Both the position numbers and the translations under genes were made by a program. A DNA stretch of 64,000 nucleotides from contig NZ_CP036532.1 of assembly GCF_004331955.1 (NCBI RefSeq), positions 124,001 to 188,000 of the forward strand, read 5' to 3'. This document shows, piece after piece, positions 53,986 to 63,803 of this stretch. The stretch's first letter is position 1; every line of letters begins with the position of its first letter. Below the pieces are notes generated by a model. The model was not told where the DNA came from. It saw only the letters and a program-made list of their open reading frames with translations, and did no database searches. Source of the DNA: Roseitalea porphyridii (lineage in GTDB: Bacteria > Pseudomonadota > Alphaproteobacteria > Rhizobiales > Rhizobiaceae).

Positions 53986-55098
53986 ATGGAGCCCGGCGCC
54001 GTCTGGCACGTGCGGCCGGTCTCGTTTGCCGATCTTGACGGCTGGAAGGCGGACGACCACGGCGCGGCGCTTTCCGCGCTGGCGCGACACCGACAAAAGC
54101 CCGCCGAACATTCCTACCGGAAAGGCAGACTGGGACTGGATCCCGATCGCCTCCTGGATCTGGCCACGCGGGCTGACGACGCCAGGGCGCGGCACGATCC
54201 GCGCGCCTTCTTCGAAAGCCAATACGTTCCGCTTCGTCTTGCAGCCGCCGACGGCGCACGCGGGCGCGTGACGGGCTTCTACGAACCCGAACTTGCCGCA
54301 TCGCGACGAAAGCGCCCGCCCTTCGAAACACCGTTCCTGCGTCGGCCCGCCGATCTGGTCGCCGTCGACGATACCAGTCGCCCTGCCGGGCTCGATCCGT
54401 CATACCGGTTCGCGCGGCGTCAGCCGGGCGGCACGCTGTGTGAATATCATGACCGGGCCGCCATCGAGGCCGGCGCGCTGGACGGCCAAGGCCTCGAAAT
54501 CGCCTGGGCGGCTGATCCGGTCGACGTCTTCTTCGTGCACGTGCAGGGCGCCGCCCGCCTGACTTTTGCCGATGGAACCGCGACGCGGATTACCTATGAC
54601 GGCAAGTCGGGCCATCCCTTCACCGCCATCGGCCGGCTGCTGGTCGAACGCGGTGAGATCGATGCACAGCGCGTCTCGATGCAGACGATCCGCCAGTGGC
54701 TCGCCGACCATCCCGATCGCTCGCGCGCCCTGATGGCCGAGAACCGGTCCTACATCTTCTTTCGGGAAATGCCCGCAGGCGATCCCGGGGACGGGCCTGT
54801 CGCGGCGGCCAAGATCCCGCTGACGGCCGGGCGTTCGCTCGCTGTCGACCGGCTGATCCACACATTCGCAACGCCGGTCTTCGTTGAGGCCGACGCGGTC
54901 AATGGCGACCGGTTCCGCCGGCTGATGGTCGCCCAGGAGACCGGCACGGCGATCGTCGGGCCGGCGCGCGGTGACATTTTCTTCGGCACCGGCGATGTGG
55001 CCGGCGAACGGGCCGGCGCGGTCAACAGCCCGTGCGATTTCACCGTTCTTGCGCCCCGTGACATGGCTGACACTTTGCCCGCATACTGGACACCATGA
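53986..55098 (+). CDS. mltA: Membrane-bound lytic murein transglycosylase A
   Basis: Cleaves peptidoglycan glycan strands. 370 residues with no clear lipobox or signal peptide at this start, which is unusual for MltA; an alternative start is not apparent. The core has GRVTGFYEPEL, the VQGAARLTFADG block, and the C-terminal 3D domain with GPARGDIFFGTGDVAGERAG. Start is 3 bp after timA; the end overlaps smr by 4 bp. Sure of family, less sure of export. Confidence 0.88.
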   Translation: MEPGAVWHVRPVSFADLDGWKADDHGAALSALARHRQKPAEHSYRKGRLGLDPDRLLDLATRADDARARHDPRAFFESQYVPLRLAAADGARGRVTGFYEPELAASRRKRPPFETPFLRRPADLVAVDDTSRPAGLDPSYRFARRQPGGTLCEYHDRAAIEAGALDGQGLEIAWAADPVDVFFVHVQGAARLTFADGTATRITYDGKSGHPFTAIGRLLVERGEIDAQRVSMQTIRQWLADHPDRSRALMAENRSYIFFREMPAGDPGDGPVAAAKIPLTAGRSLAVDRLIHTFATPVFVEADAVNGDRFRRLMVAQETGTAIVGPARGDIFFGTGDVAGERAGAVNSPCDFTVLAPRDMADTLPAYWTP

Positions 55099-55733
55099 CC
55101 GAGCACCGCAAAGGCAGGCGCGCGCAGCATCCGCTCAACCTCGAGGACCGGATCCTGTGGAACAAGGTGGCGCGGACGGTGAACCCGCTCGATCGCGCGC
55201 GCCAGCGCGCCGCCGAACAGGATGTGTGGGATCATTGGGTCGCCGAGGCCTTCGGCACCGACCAGACGACACCGCCGCCCCCGGAGACCGGCCCGTCGGA
55301 GCCACGGCGCGCGGCACCGCTGCCAAGCCGGCCCTCCGGGCGGGCAGCGTCGAAATCGCATGCGCGTCCGCAGCACCCCGCGCCGCTCGAACAGCCGACC
55401 TGGCGCAAGCTCGCGCGCGGCCGCATGCCGATCGACGCGAGCATCGACCTGCACCACATGAACCAGGACGAGGCGATGAGCCAGCTTCACCGGTTCCTCG
55501 TCCAGGCGCGGGCGCGCGAGTGCCGGCATGTCCTCGTCATCACCGGCAAGGGCCGCTCGCCGCAGAGCGAGGGTGTCCTGCGCCGCATGCTGCCGATCTG
55601 GCTGGGGCGTGAACCGTTCACGGGTCTGGTCAGCGGCGTGCGTCCGGCCGGGCGCGGCCATGGCGGCGACGGCGCATTCTACGTGCGGCTGCGAAGGGTG
55701 GCCGAGCCTGGCCGGGGCGCCGGCCGGCCATGA
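55095..55733 (+). CDS. Smr-domain protein
   Basis: 212 residues. A low-complexity N-terminal half rich in Pro, Arg and Ala leads to a C-terminal Smr domain (about 115-205) with DLHHMNQDEA (118-127), HVLVITGKG (about 148-156) and a basic RLRRVA tail. In most Smr proteins the first motif is DLHGxxxxEA; here the Gly is His. Smr domains nick or bind nucleic acid. Translational overlap with mltA before and with the HTH gene after (ATGA each). Confidence 0.9.
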   Translation: MTEHRKGRRAQHPLNLEDRILWNKVARTVNPLDRARQRAAEQDVWDHWVAEAFGTDQTTPPPPETGPSEPRRAAPLPSRPSGRAASKSHARPQHPAPLEQPTWRKLARGRMPIDASIDLHHMNQDEAMSQLHRFLVQARARECRHVLVITGKGRSPQSEGVLRRMLPIWLGREPFTGLVSGVRPAGRGHGGDGAFYVRLRRVAEPGRGAGRP

Positions 55734-56101
55734 CGCCGTTCGGCGAGCGCCTGCGCGAACTGCGCGCCGAACGCGGCATGACCCAGAAGCAGATGGCCCA
55801 GGCGATCGGCGTCTCGCCGGCCTATCTGTCGGCTCTCGAACACGGTAAGCGCGGCGTGCCGCGATGGATCCTCGTCCAGGACATCATCGCCTGCCTGAAC
55901 ATCATCTGGGACGAGGCGGACGAACTGCAGCGGCTCGCCATGCATTCGGCACCGAAGGTGACGATCGACACCACCGCGCTTTCACCGAAGGCCACCGAAC
56001 TGGCGAACCTGCTGGCGTCGGGAATCGATGTTCTGGGCGAAGAGGCGCTCGAGGACCTGCGGCTCCGGCTCGACGCGGCGATAAGGCGCGCAGGGCGGTG
56101 A
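55730..56101 (+). CDS. XRE-type helix-turn-helix regulator
   Basis: 123 residues. A Cro/C1-type helix-turn-helix at about 5-60 (QKQMAQAIGVSPAYLSALEHGKR), then a helical tail. The operon timA-mltA-smr-HTH suggests an envelope or stress link but no target is known. The pattern QMAQAIGVSPAYLS with LEHGKRGVP is conserved in this place in rhizobia. Convergent with hslU over a palindromic repeat. Confidence 0.9.
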   Translation: MTPFGERLRELRAERGMTQKQMAQAIGVSPAYLSALEHGKRGVPRWILVQDIIACLNIIWDEADELQRLAMHSAPKVTIDTTALSPKATELANLLASGIDVLGEEALEDLRLRLDAAIRRAGR

Positions 56102-56123
56102 CGAGGGCCGTGCTCCCGCCCCG

Positions 56124-56185
56124 CCCTTCGAGACCCGCTGATCATCTCCTCATCCTGAGGTGCGAGCGCAGCGAGCCTCGAAGGG
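56124..56185. repeat. Palindromic intergenic repeat between HTH gene and hslU
   Basis: Outer arms CCCTTCGAG (56124-56132) and CTCGAAGGG (56177-56185) match perfectly. Inside is a hairpin CCTCA-tcc-TGAGG (56148-56160) followed by TGCGAGCGCAGCGAGC. The CCTCATCCTGAGG...GAGCCTCGAAGGGTGAGG pattern is a dispersed rhizobial repeat that I recognise. It lies between the HTH stop and the hslU stop, so it may end both transcripts. Only one copy was noticed in the window. Confidence 0.75.
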
Positions 56186-56207
56186 TGAGGCGCGAGCGCT
56201 CCGCAGT

Positions 56208-57518
56208 CTACAGGATGTACCGCGACAGGTCGGTGTTGGCGGCCAGTTCGCCGACATTGGTCTTCACATAGTCCGCGTCGATCACGAACGTCTCGCCGGT
56301 CTTGTCGCTGGCGGTGAACGAGATGTCGTCGAGCACCCGCTCCATCACCGTCTGCAGCCGCCGGGCGCCGATATTCTCGACCGAAGCATTCAGATCGACC
56401 GCGATGTCGGCCAGCGCGTCGATCGCGTCATCGGTGAACTCGAGCGTGACGTCCTCGGTCTTCATCAGCGCCACATACTGCTTGATCAGGCTCGCCTCGG
56501 TCTCGGTCAGGATGCGCCGGAAATCCTCGCGTTCGAGGGCCCGCAATTCGACCCGGATCGGCAACCGTCCCTGCAGCTCCGGCAGCAGGTCCGACGGCTT
56601 GGAGACGTGGAACGCGCCCGAGGCGATGAACAGGATATGGTCGGTCTTCACCGGCCCGTATTTGGTCGCGACGGTGGTGCCCTCGACCAGCGGCAGCAGG
56701 TCGCGCTGCACGCCCTCGCGACTGACCCCGCCGGACATGCGGCCGTCGCCGGCGGCGATCTTGTCGATCTCGTCGAGGAATACGATTCCGTCATTTTCGA
56801 CGGACTTGAGCGCCTCGGCGGTCACCTGGTCCTCGTCCAGCAGCTTGTCGGATTCGTCGGCGACCAACAGGTCGTGGCTTTCACGCACGCTCGTCTTGAC
56901 CTGCTTGGTGCGCTGGCCGAACGCCTTGCCCATCAGATCGTTCAGATTGATCATGCCGACATTGGCGCCGGGCATGCCGGGGATCTCGAAGCCGGGCATG
57001 CCGCCCTGACCGGTGTCGGCCACCTCGATCTCGATCTCCTTGTCGTCGAGCTGGCCCTCGCGCAGCTTCTTGCGGAACGAATCGCGCGTCGCCGGGCTGG
57101 CGTTCTTGCCGACCAGCGCGTCGAGCACCCGCTCCTCGGCGTTGATGCGCGCCTTGGCCTTGACCTGCTCGCGCTTCTTCTCGCGCACCAGCCCGATGCC
57201 CACCTCGACCAGATCGCGGATGATCTGCTCGACGTCGCGGCCGACATAACCGACCTCGGTGAACTTGGTCGCCTCGACCTTGATGAAGGGCGCGCCGGCG
57301 AGCCGCGCCAGGCGCCGGGAGATCTCGGTCTTACCCACGCCGGTCGGCCCGATCATCAGGATGTTCTTGGGCATCACCTCGTCGCGCAGATCGTCGGCAA
57401 GCTGCTGGCGCCGCCAGCGGTTGCGCAGCGCGATCGCGACGGCCCGCTTGGCGTCCTTCTGGCCGATGATGTGCCGGTCGAGTTCCGAGACGGTCTCCCG
57501 GGGAGAGAAATTGGTCAT
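56208..57518 (-). CDS. hslU: ATP-dependent protease ATPase subunit HslU
   Basis: AAA+ unfoldase of the HslVU protease. 436 residues: Walker A GPTGVGKT (57-64), the I-domain insert (about 110-240), Walker [11 protein letters not shown], sensor/arginine-finger region [12 protein letters not shown], and the C-terminal tail that opens HslV. Transcribed on the minus strand after the DUF2157-like and acetyltransferase genes. The stop of the upstream gene overlaps its ATG (ATGA). Confidence 0.96.
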   Translation of the reverse strand: MTNFSPRETVSELDRHIIGQKDAKRAVAIALRNRWRRQQLADDLRDEVMPKNILMIGPTGVGKTEISRRLARLAGAPFIKVEATKFTEVGYVGRDVEQIIRDLVEVGIGLVREKKREQVKAKARINAEERVLDALVGKNASPATRDSFRKKLREGQLDDKEIEIEVADTGQGGMPGFEIPGMPGANVGMINLNDLMGKAFGQRTKQVKTSVRESHDLLVADESDKLLDEDQVTAEALKSVENDGIVFLDEIDKIAAGDGRMSGGVSREGVQRDLLPLVEGTTVATKYGPVKTDHILFIASGAFHVSKPSDLLPELQGRLPIRVELRALEREDFRRILTETEASLIKQYVALMKTEDVTLEFTDDAIDALADIAVDLNASVENIGARRLQTVMERVLDDISFTASDKTGETFVIDADYVKTNVGELAANTDLSRYIL

Positions 57519-58681
57519 ACGCTTTGCACTCGTATCGGGGGAAGTTTGTCGAGCAGCGATGTGGGGAGCGTCGGCCCGATGATCAAGCTGCGGATGCGCT
57601 GCCAGCCCGCGCCGAACATGATGATCAGCGCGCCGACCACCAGCAGGATCAGCGCAAACGGCGGGATGCCGGTCTGGTTGGCGGCCGAATTGATCAGGTA
57701 GTAGATGCCGAGCGAACCGAAATAGGCCAGCGTCGGGATCAGCAGCGAACGCCGGTCGATGGCCAGCGCCACATAGACGAAGGCGGCGATCAGCACGGCC
57801 AGCATCACCATCGCCCCCGTGCCCGGTTCGATTTCGCCGAACACCACGTCCTGGCCCGTCGACATGATGAACAGCGGATGCACCAGGAGCGGCGCGGAGA
57901 TGACGTGCAGCCAGAACGCGCAGTCCGACCAGACCGTGACCCGCTCGCGGTCGTGCAGATCGAACGCCACGCCCACTGCGAAGATGACGAGACCGGAAAT
58001 CAGAGGCATGTAGAGCGCGTTACGCAAGAGCTCGGGCAGATCGTCGAGCGCGGGCATGTAGAGCCGGCCCTCTGTCACCCCGTCATAAAGGAACAGCGTC
58101 ACGTAGAAGAAGGCGAGCCCGGTCAGGCAAAGCGCGATCACGCCGGCCATGATCGGCACCCGGAAGCGCCAGAAATAGAGCGCCGCCGAAAGGGCGATGC
58201 CGCCAAGAAACAGCGTGCCCGCCATGCCGAGTTGCGGCCGCATGGCGGCGAGCTGCAACGGGTTGTCGGGTATGGCGAGATCGTAGTTGACGATGATCAG
58301 ATCGGTCAGGATCGCCTGCACGGCGAACACGAAACCCAGTCCGATCACCGTCGAGGCCAGCCGCATGCGCCGCTGGCGGGTGACGAACTCGGCCACGGCC
58401 CACAGGAAGACGGCCATGATGGCGAAGACCGTCACGCGCTGATCGCCGATCACGGTCATCAGCGCGGCGAGCAGGCCCGCGCCCAGCATGACGACGCCGA
58501 TCGTCACGAACACGTCGTTGCCGCCGCCGATCAGCCGCATGTTCTCATCGAGGCTCTGCGCCTGCGGTCGCTCCGCCCTCGCGCCGAGCGTGCCGTCGGC
58601 CAGCGCGATCAGCTGGTCGCGCTGTTCGGCATCGATGATCTGGCGGGTAACGGCGTCGTCCAGTTGCGCCCGCGACAGCAT
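57515..58681 (-). CDS. DUF2157-like multi-pass membrane protein of unknown function
   Basis: 388 residues. A soluble N-terminus of about 55 residues ([24 protein letters not shown]) is followed by about ten membrane segments to the C-terminus. The short N-terminal helix pair resembles the start of DUF2157 proteins. Function unknown. It sits between the acetyltransferase and hslU, overlapping hslU by 4 bp, so it is in the hslVU unit but has no evident link to proteolysis. The C-terminal tail ([13 protein letters not shown]) is cytoplasmic or short. Confidence 0.65.
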   Translation of the reverse strand: MLSRAQLDDAVTRQIIDAEQRDQLIALADGTLGARAERPQAQSLDENMRLIGGGNDVFVTIGVVMLGAGLLAALMTVIGDQRVTVFAIMAVFLWAVAEFVTRQRRMRLASTVIGLGFVFAVQAILTDLIIVNYDLAIPDNPLQLAAMRPQLGMAGTLFLGGIALSAALYFWRFRVPIMAGVIALCLTGLAFFYVTLFLYDGVTEGRLYMPALDDLPELLRNALYMPLISGLVIFAVGVAFDLHDRERVTVWSDCAFWLHVISAPLLVHPLFIMSTGQDVVFGEIEPGTGAMVMLAVLIAAFVYVALAIDRRSLLIPTLAYFGSLGIYYLINSAANQTGIPPFALILLVVGALIIMFGAGWQRIRSLIIGPTLPTSLLDKLPPIRVQSV

Positions 58682-59227
58682 TCAGCTTCCCCTCTGCTGG
58701 CTGAGTGCGGGATCGAACCGCATGATCAGATAATTGTCCGTTCTGCCTTGCAGATCATCGACCGGATGGAAACCGGCCTTTTCATAGGCCCTGACGGCGC
58801 GCGTGTTGGTGGCGTGGGGGTCGATCAGGATCAGCCGATGGCCCTTCTGCCAGAGCATTTCGGCCATCAGACGAACCACGGCCGATCCCAGGCCCTTCGA
58901 CAGCGATCCGGCTTCGGCAATGAACAGGTCAATGCCCACCGCGCCCTTGGGCAGCAGGTCCAACCATGGGGTTTCGGCGAGCTGGGCGGGCGCCTTGTTG
59001 TCGTCGAAGAACGAATACTGGACGTAGCCTGCCGGTACGCCCTCCAGCTCGAAGATGAAGGGCCGGGTCGAGTCCCGACCATCGAGCTTTGCGCGCAGGC
59101 GTCCGATCTGGGTATCGACATCGCCCCACCATTGCCGGACATGTTCGCGCGCCAGCCACCGGGCGAGCATTGGAAGGTCGGCTTCGGTGACGGGCCGGAT
59201 CGTGATTGCGCCGGCGTCAGCCTTCAT
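58682..59227 (-). CDS. GNAT N-acetyltransferase, AAC(6')-like
   Basis: 181 residues with the GNAT layout: [18 protein letters not shown] at the start, the beta-hairpin [15 protein letters not shown], the acetyl-CoA loop SLSKGLGSA (an R/Q-x-x-G-x-G/A variant), and [13 protein letters not shown]. This resembles aminoglycoside 6'-acetyltransferases and IucB-like siderophore enzymes, and such a gene between hslV and hslU is common in rhizobia. It is therefore likely a housekeeping acyltransferase rather than a resistance gene. Starts one base from the membrane-protein gene and overlaps the hslV end by 11 bp. Confidence 0.88.
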   Translation of the reverse strand: MKADAGAITIRPVTEADLPMLARWLAREHVRQWWGDVDTQIGRLRAKLDGRDSTRPFIFELEGVPAGYVQYSFFDDNKAPAQLAETPWLDLLPKGAVGIDLFIAEAGSLSKGLGSAVVRLMAEMLWQKGHRLILIDPHATNTRAVRAYEKAGFHPVDDLQGRTDNYLIMRFDPALSQQRGS

Positions 59228-59780
59228 CGAGCTGTTCCATCACCACCTGATCGTTGGTGTAGACGCAGATCTCGGCTGCGATCGCCATCGCCTTGCGGGC
59301 GATGGTCTCGGCGTCCAGATCGCTGTCGGCGAGCGCGCGCGCGGCGGCAAGCGCATAGTTGCCGCCCGAGCCGATCGCCATGATGCCCTGTTCGGGTTCG
59401 AGCACGTCGCCATTGCCGGTCACGCACAAGGTGACCTCCTTGTTGGCGACCAGCATCAGCGCTTCGAGATTGCGCAGATATTTGTCCGTGCGCCAGTCCT
59501 TGGCCAGTTCGACACAGGCGCGCATGAGCTGGTTCGGATATTGCTCGAGCTTCTTTTCGAGCCGTTCGAGCAGGGTGAAGGCATCGGCGGTTGCGCCCGC
59601 GAACCCGGCGATCACTTCCTTGTTCTTGCCGATGCGGCGCACCTTGCGCGCATTACCCTTCATCACCGTGGCCTCACCCATGGTGACCTGGCCGTCGCCG
59701 GCGATCACCACCTTGCCGTTCTTGCGCACGGTCACGATGGTCGTCGCATGCATCGATGGCAGTCCGTTCTGTTCGCTCAT
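59217..59780 (-). CDS. hslV: ATP-dependent protease subunit HslV
   Basis: Proteasome-like N-terminal threonine protease. 187 residues: a 12-residue propeptide, then the nucleophile Thr13 in [37 protein letters not shown] and [15 protein letters not shown]. The ATG at 59780 is preferred. An upstream in-frame TTG would add only seven residues. First gene of the hslV-GNAT-membrane-hslU minus-strand unit. Confidence 0.95.
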   Translation of the reverse strand: MSEQNGLPSMHATTIVTVRKNGKVVIAGDGQVTMGEATVMKGNARKVRRIGKNKEVIAGFAGATADAFTLLERLEKKLEQYPNQLMRACVELAKDWRTDKYLRNLEALMLVANKEVTLCVTGNGDVLEPEQGIMAIGSGGNYALAAARALADSDLDAETIARKAMAIAAEICVYTNDQVVMEQLDEG

Positions 59781-59905
59781 CGTCGGAATTCCTGTTTGCA
59801 AGTCGCGCCCTATGTAGGTGGCCGGCCCGCCGGCGCAAACCGGTTTCCCTTTGCATCGCGCCGGGGCCTTGGTAAGACCCGGCCGATCGAACGCGGGGAA
59901 AGCCC

Positions 59906-60505
59906 ATGAGCGCGCGCACGGCCAAGGTCAGCCGCACGACCAACGAAACCGACATCGCCGTCACCGTCAATCTGGACGGCACCGGCAGCCGGTCGATCGC
60001 GACCGGCATCGGCTTTTTCGATCACATGCTCGACCAGCTTTCGCGCCATTCGCTGATCGACATGACGATCGAAGCGAAAGGCGACACCCATATCGACGAC
60101 CATCACACGGTCGAGGATGTCGGCATCGCGCTCGGGCAGGCGATCGATGAGGCGCTCGGCGACCGGCGCGGCGTGACGCGCTATGCCAGCCTCGATCTGG
60201 CCATGGACGAGGCGCTGACGCGGGCGGCGATCGACGTGTCCGGCCGGCCGTTCCTGGTCTGGAATGTGGCCTTCACCGCGCTGAAGATCGGAACGTTCGA
60301 CACCGAACTGGTGCGCGAATTCTTCCAGGCGCTCAGCCAGCACGCCGGCATCACGCTGCATGTGGAGAATTTCCACGCCGCCAACAGCCATCACATCGCC
60401 GAGACCTGCTTCAAGGCGGTGGCGCGCGTGCTGCGCACGGCGGTCGAGATCGATCCGCGGCAGGCCGACGCGATCCCGTCGACCAAGGGCTCGCTGGGCG
60501 GCTAG
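59906..60505 (+). CDS. hisB: Imidazoleglycerol-phosphate dehydratase
   Basis: Histidine synthesis, dehydration of imidazoleglycerol phosphate. 199 residues with the two metal-binding repeats: [14 protein letters not shown] and [14 protein letters not shown] in the first half, and [21 protein letters not shown] with [12 protein letters not shown] in the second. First gene of hisB-DUF2628-hisH-hisA-(Uma2)-hisF-hisE. Confidence 0.96.
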   Translation: MSARTAKVSRTTNETDIAVTVNLDGTGSRSIATGIGFFDHMLDQLSRHSLIDMTIEAKGDTHIDDHHTVEDVGIALGQAIDEALGDRRGVTRYASLDLAMDEALTRAAIDVSGRPFLVWNVAFTALKIGTFDTELVREFFQALSQHAGITLHVENFHAANSHHIAETCFKAVARVLRTAVEIDPRQADAIPSTKGSLGG

Positions 60506-60508
60506 GCC

Positions 60509-60988
60509 ATGGCGCGTTATGTGATCCTGCGGCACGAGGATGCCACGCCGTCGGCGAACCGCCCGGCGGTGCTGACGATCCGCGACGGGTTCTCGCTGCT
60601 CGCCTTCCTGTTTCCGCTTTTCTGGCTGATCTGGCATCGGCTGTGGATCGCCGCGCTGGCGGTGCTGGCGGCCTCGGTCGCGCTCGCCCTGCTGGCGCGT
60701 GATCCGCAATGGGCGCTGCTTGGCCTGCCGCTCAACCTGCTGCTGGGCGCCTTCGTCGGGCTCGAGGCGCAGGGTTGGCGCATCGGCGCGGCGCGGCTGC
60801 GTGGCTACCGGCTTGCCGACATCGTCGACGCCGACACCCGCGACGAGGCCGAGCTGCGGTTCGTCGCCATGAACGCCGCAACCAATGACGCGGCGCCGCT
60901 GAAGGCGGACATGGTGCCCGGCCGCGGCCTGGCGGCCGCCGAGACGCCCGATTTCCTGTTCGCCGCGCCGGGCGGGGTGAATCGCTGA
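60509..60988 (+). CDS. DUF2628 small membrane protein
   Basis: 159 residues with membrane segments at about 28-46 and 48-80, followed by a soluble tail. [22 protein letters not shown] matches DUF2628. Function unknown; conserved between hisB and hisH in rhizobia. ATG is 3 bp after the hisB stop and the end shares one base with the hisH start. Confidence 0.85.
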   Translation: MARYVILRHEDATPSANRPAVLTIRDGFSLLAFLFPLFWLIWHRLWIAALAVLAASVALALLARDPQWALLGLPLNLLLGAFVGLEAQGWRIGAARLRGYRLADIVDADTRDEAELRFVAMNAATNDAAPLKADMVPGRGLAAAETPDFLFAAPGGVNR

Positions 60989-61638
60989 TGCGCGTTGCGA
61001 TCATCGACTATGGTTCGGGCAATCTGCGCTCGGCGCACAAGGCGTTCGAGCGCGCCGCCCGCGAACGCGGCCTGAATGCGCAGGTCGAGGTCACCGCCGA
61101 CGCGGAGCGGGTCGCAAGCGCCGACCGGATCGTGCTTCCGGGCGTTGGCGCCTATGCCGACTGCCGCGCCGGGTTGGATGCGGTGCCCGGCATGCACGAG
61201 GCGATCGACGAGGCGGTCATCGCCAGGGGCCGGCCGTTTCTGGGCATCTGCGTGGGCATGCAGCTCATGGCGACGCGCGGGCTCGAAAAGACCGTCACGC
61301 CGGGCTTTGACTGGATCGGCGGCGACGTCACGCTGATGACCCCGGCCGATCCGGACCTGCGCATCCCGCAGATCGGCTGGAACACGCTCGATGTGGCGCG
61401 CGATCACCCGCTGCTGGCCGGCATCCGCACCGGTCCGGACGGCTGGCATGCCTATTTCGTCCATTCCTATCACTTGGCGGCCGAAGATGCCGGCGACGTG
61501 GTCGCCACCTGCGACTATGGCGGGCCGGTGACGGCGGTCGTCGCGCGGAACAATCTGGCCGGCACGCAGTTTCATCCCGAAAAGAGCCAGACCCTCGGCT
61601 TGGCCCTGATCGGAAATTTCCTGGGCTGGACGCCATGA
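60988..61638 (+). CDS. hisH: Imidazole glycerol phosphate synthase subunit HisH
   Basis: Glutaminase subunit of HisFH. 216 residues: [11 protein letters not shown], the nucleophile Cys88 in LGICVGMQ, and the His196/Glu198 pair in FHPEKS. Overlaps hisA by 4 bp (ATGA), so the cluster is translationally linked. Confidence 0.96.
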   Translation: MRVAIIDYGSGNLRSAHKAFERAARERGLNAQVEVTADAERVASADRIVLPGVGAYADCRAGLDAVPGMHEAIDEAVIARGRPFLGICVGMQLMATRGLEKTVTPGFDWIGGDVTLMTPADPDLRIPQIGWNTLDVARDHPLLAGIRTGPDGWHAYFVHSYHLAAEDAGDVVATCDYGGPVTAVVARNNLAGTQFHPEKSQTLGLALIGNFLGWTP

Positions 61639-62402
61639 CCGGCACGAAAATCCTCTTCCCCGCCATCGATCTCAAGGACGGCCAATGCGTCCGGCTCAAG
61701 CTCGGCGACATGGAGCAGGCCACGATCTACAACGAAGACCCGGCCGCGCAGGCGAAGGCCTTTGAGGATGAGGGCTTCGGCTGGCTGCACGTCGTCGATC
61801 TGAACGGTGCGTTCAAGGGCGAGAGCGTCAATGGAGCGGCGGTCGAGGCGATCCTTGCGGCGACGAAGAACCCGGTGCAGCTCGGCGGCGGCATCCGCAC
61901 CATGGCCGATATCGAGGGCTGGCTCGACAAGGGCCTTGCCCGCGTGATCCTCGGCACCGCGGCGGTGCGCGATCCCGACCTGGTGCGCCAGGCCTGCAAG
62001 GCCTTCCCGGGCAAGGTCGCCGTCGGCATCGACGCCAAGGGCGGCAAGGTGGCTGTCGAAGGCTGGGCCGACACCTCCGAACTGGGCGCGATCGAACTGG
62101 CGAAACGATTCGAGGGCGCCGGCGTCGCCGCCATCGTCTTCACCGATATCGACCGCGACGGCGTACTGTCCGGCATCAACTGGGACGCGACGATCGATCT
62201 GGCCGACGCGGTCTCGATTCCGGTGATCGCCTCGGGCGGCCTTGCCTCGCTGGCCGATGTGGTGCGCATGGTCATGCCCGACGCCGAGCGGCTCGAGGGC
62301 GCCATATCCGGCCGCGCGCTCTATGACGGGCGCATCGACCCGCAGATCGCGCTCGGCGTTCTCAAGGGCATATTGCCGCCGGACGAGGGCCTGTTCACCT
62401 GA
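61635..62402 (+). CDS. hisA: Phosphoribosylformimino-5-aminoimidazole carboxamide ribotide isomerase
   Basis: Barrel enzyme of histidine synthesis; 255 residues. First catalytic Asp12 in [10 protein letters not shown], second acidic site in [13 protein letters not shown], phosphate-binding IASGGLASL near the end. Regular family length. Confidence 0.96.
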   Translation: MTGTKILFPAIDLKDGQCVRLKLGDMEQATIYNEDPAAQAKAFEDEGFGWLHVVDLNGAFKGESVNGAAVEAILAATKNPVQLGGGIRTMADIEGWLDKGLARVILGTAAVRDPDLVRQACKAFPGKVAVGIDAKGGKVAVEGWADTSELGAIELAKRFEGAGVAAIVFTDIDRDGVLSGINWDATIDLADAVSIPVIASGGLASLADVVRMVMPDAERLEGAISGRALYDGRIDPQIALGVLKGILPPDEGLFT

Positions 62403-62445
62403 CGGGCGCGCGACAGGGCGCGCCGAGCCGTGCTATGATCAACCC

Positions 62446-63015
62446 ATGAACATCCAGGACAAATGGCCGACGACCCCGGACGAATTCCTGCGCTGGAACC
62501 AAGGGCGCGAGGGCAAGCGCGAATTCGTGCACGGGCGGGTGGTCGAGTTGATGATCAATGTGACGCGCAATCACGCCAATCTGGCGAACCGGCTGCTCTT
62601 TGCCCTGACCAGCCAGCTTGGAACCGACGAGTACATGATCGGCTCGGCCGATTTCGGCGTCCGGACGGCAAGCGGCGTTCGTTTTCCCGATGTGATCGTC
62701 GAGCCGGCGGGCGGCGACGGCAAGGCGCTGGCGACCGCCGAACCGCTGCTCATCGCCGAGATCCTGTCGCCGGCCACCATGCGCGACGATTTCGGCCCCA
62801 AGGCGGACGAATATCTCGCGATCGCGTCGCTGCGCCACTATCTGATCCTGTCACAGGACGAGCCGCGCATCTGGCTGTGGTCGCGCGACGATGATGGCGC
62901 TTTCGGCAAGCCCGCGACCACCGACGTTACGACCACTCCGGTGGAACTGGCCGGTCTGGGGGTAACGCTCGACCTTGCCGCGCTTTACAAGGGCATCGCG
63001 GAGCCCGGAAAATGA
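62446..63015 (+). CDS. Uma2-family putative endonuclease (PD-(D/E)XK fold)
   Basis: 189 residues matching the Uma2/DUF820 family: [12 protein letters not shown] at the start with Glu26, PDVIVEP with Asp82, AEILSPAT with Glu105, and Lys119 with [14 protein letters not shown]. These are the expected PD-(D/E)XK active-site residues, so nuclease activity is plausible. Function is unknown in general. It lies 43 bp after hisA and overlaps hisF by 4 bp (ATGA), so it is embedded in the his operon. Confidence 0.88.
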   Translation: MNIQDKWPTTPDEFLRWNQGREGKREFVHGRVVELMINVTRNHANLANRLLFALTSQLGTDEYMIGSADFGVRTASGVRFPDVIVEPAGGDGKALATAEPLLIAEILSPATMRDDFGPKADEYLAIASLRHYLILSQDEPRIWLWSRDDDGAFGKPATTDVTTTPVELAGLGVTLDLAALYKGIAEPGK

Positions 63016-63797
63016 CCATGAAAGCCCGTGTGATACCGTGCCTCGACGTCAAGGACGGCCGCGTCGTCAAGGGCGTCAACTTCGTAGATCTGATCGACGC
63101 GGGCGATCCGGTCGAGGCCGCCAGGGCCTATGACGCGGCGGGCGCGGACGAGTTATGTTTTCTCGACATCACCGCCTCGTCGGACGATCGCGAGACGATC
63201 TTCGACGTCGTCGCGCGCACGGCCGAGCATTGCTTCATGCCGCTGACGGTCGGCGGTGGGGTGCGCACCATCGAGGACATCCGCAAGCTGCTGCTCGCCG
63301 GCGCCGACAAGGTCTCGATCAACACCGCCGCCGTCAGGAACCCGCAATTCGTCGCCGAAGCCGCCGACAAGTTCGGCAACCAGTGCATCGTGGTCGCCAT
63401 CGACGCCAAGAAGGTGTCCGCCGACGGTGAACCGGACCGCTGGGAGATCTTCACCCATGGCGGGCGCACGCCGACGGGCATCGACGCGGTCGCGTTCGCA
63501 AAGAAGGCCGTCGATCTGGGCGCCGGCGAAATCCTGCTGACCTCGATGGATCGCGACGGAACAAAGGCCGGCTTCGACATCGCGCTGACGCGCGCGATTG
63601 CCGATGCGGTGCGCGTGCCGGTGATCGCCTCGGGCGGCGTCGGCACGCTCGACCATCTCGTCGAGGGCGTGCGCGATGGTCATGCCACCGGCGTTCTCGC
63701 CGCCTCGATCTTTCATTTCGGCACCCACACGATCGGCGAGGCCAAGGCGCACATGGCCGAAGCCGGACTTGCGGTCCGGCTCGATCCGGCGGCATAG
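63012..63797 (+). CDS. hisF: Imidazole glycerol phosphate synthase subunit HisF
   Basis: Cyclase subunit of HisFH, makes the imidazole ring. 261 residues: catalytic Asp12 in [12 protein letters not shown], second Asp near 131 in [38 protein letters not shown]. Starts in the Uma2 stop (ATGA); an ATG two codons later is also possible. Confidence 0.96.
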   Translation: MTMKARVIPCLDVKDGRVVKGVNFVDLIDAGDPVEAARAYDAAGADELCFLDITASSDDRETIFDVVARTAEHCFMPLTVGGGVRTIEDIRKLLLAGADKVSINTAAVRNPQFVAEAADKFGNQCIVVAIDAKKVSADGEPDRWEIFTHGGRTPTGIDAVAFAKKAVDLGAGEILLTSMDRDGTKAGFDIALTRAIADAVRVPVIASGGVGTLDHLVEGVRDGHATGVLAASIFHFGTHTIGEAKAHMAEAGLAVRLDPAA

Positions 63798-63803
63798 ACG
63801 GCC

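Noticed and set aside
58682-59227. Acquired aminoglycoside-resistance gene
   Set aside because: AAC(6')-like in sequence, but the gene is in a conserved rhizobial location within hslVU, with no mobile element nearby; a housekeeping GNAT is more likely.
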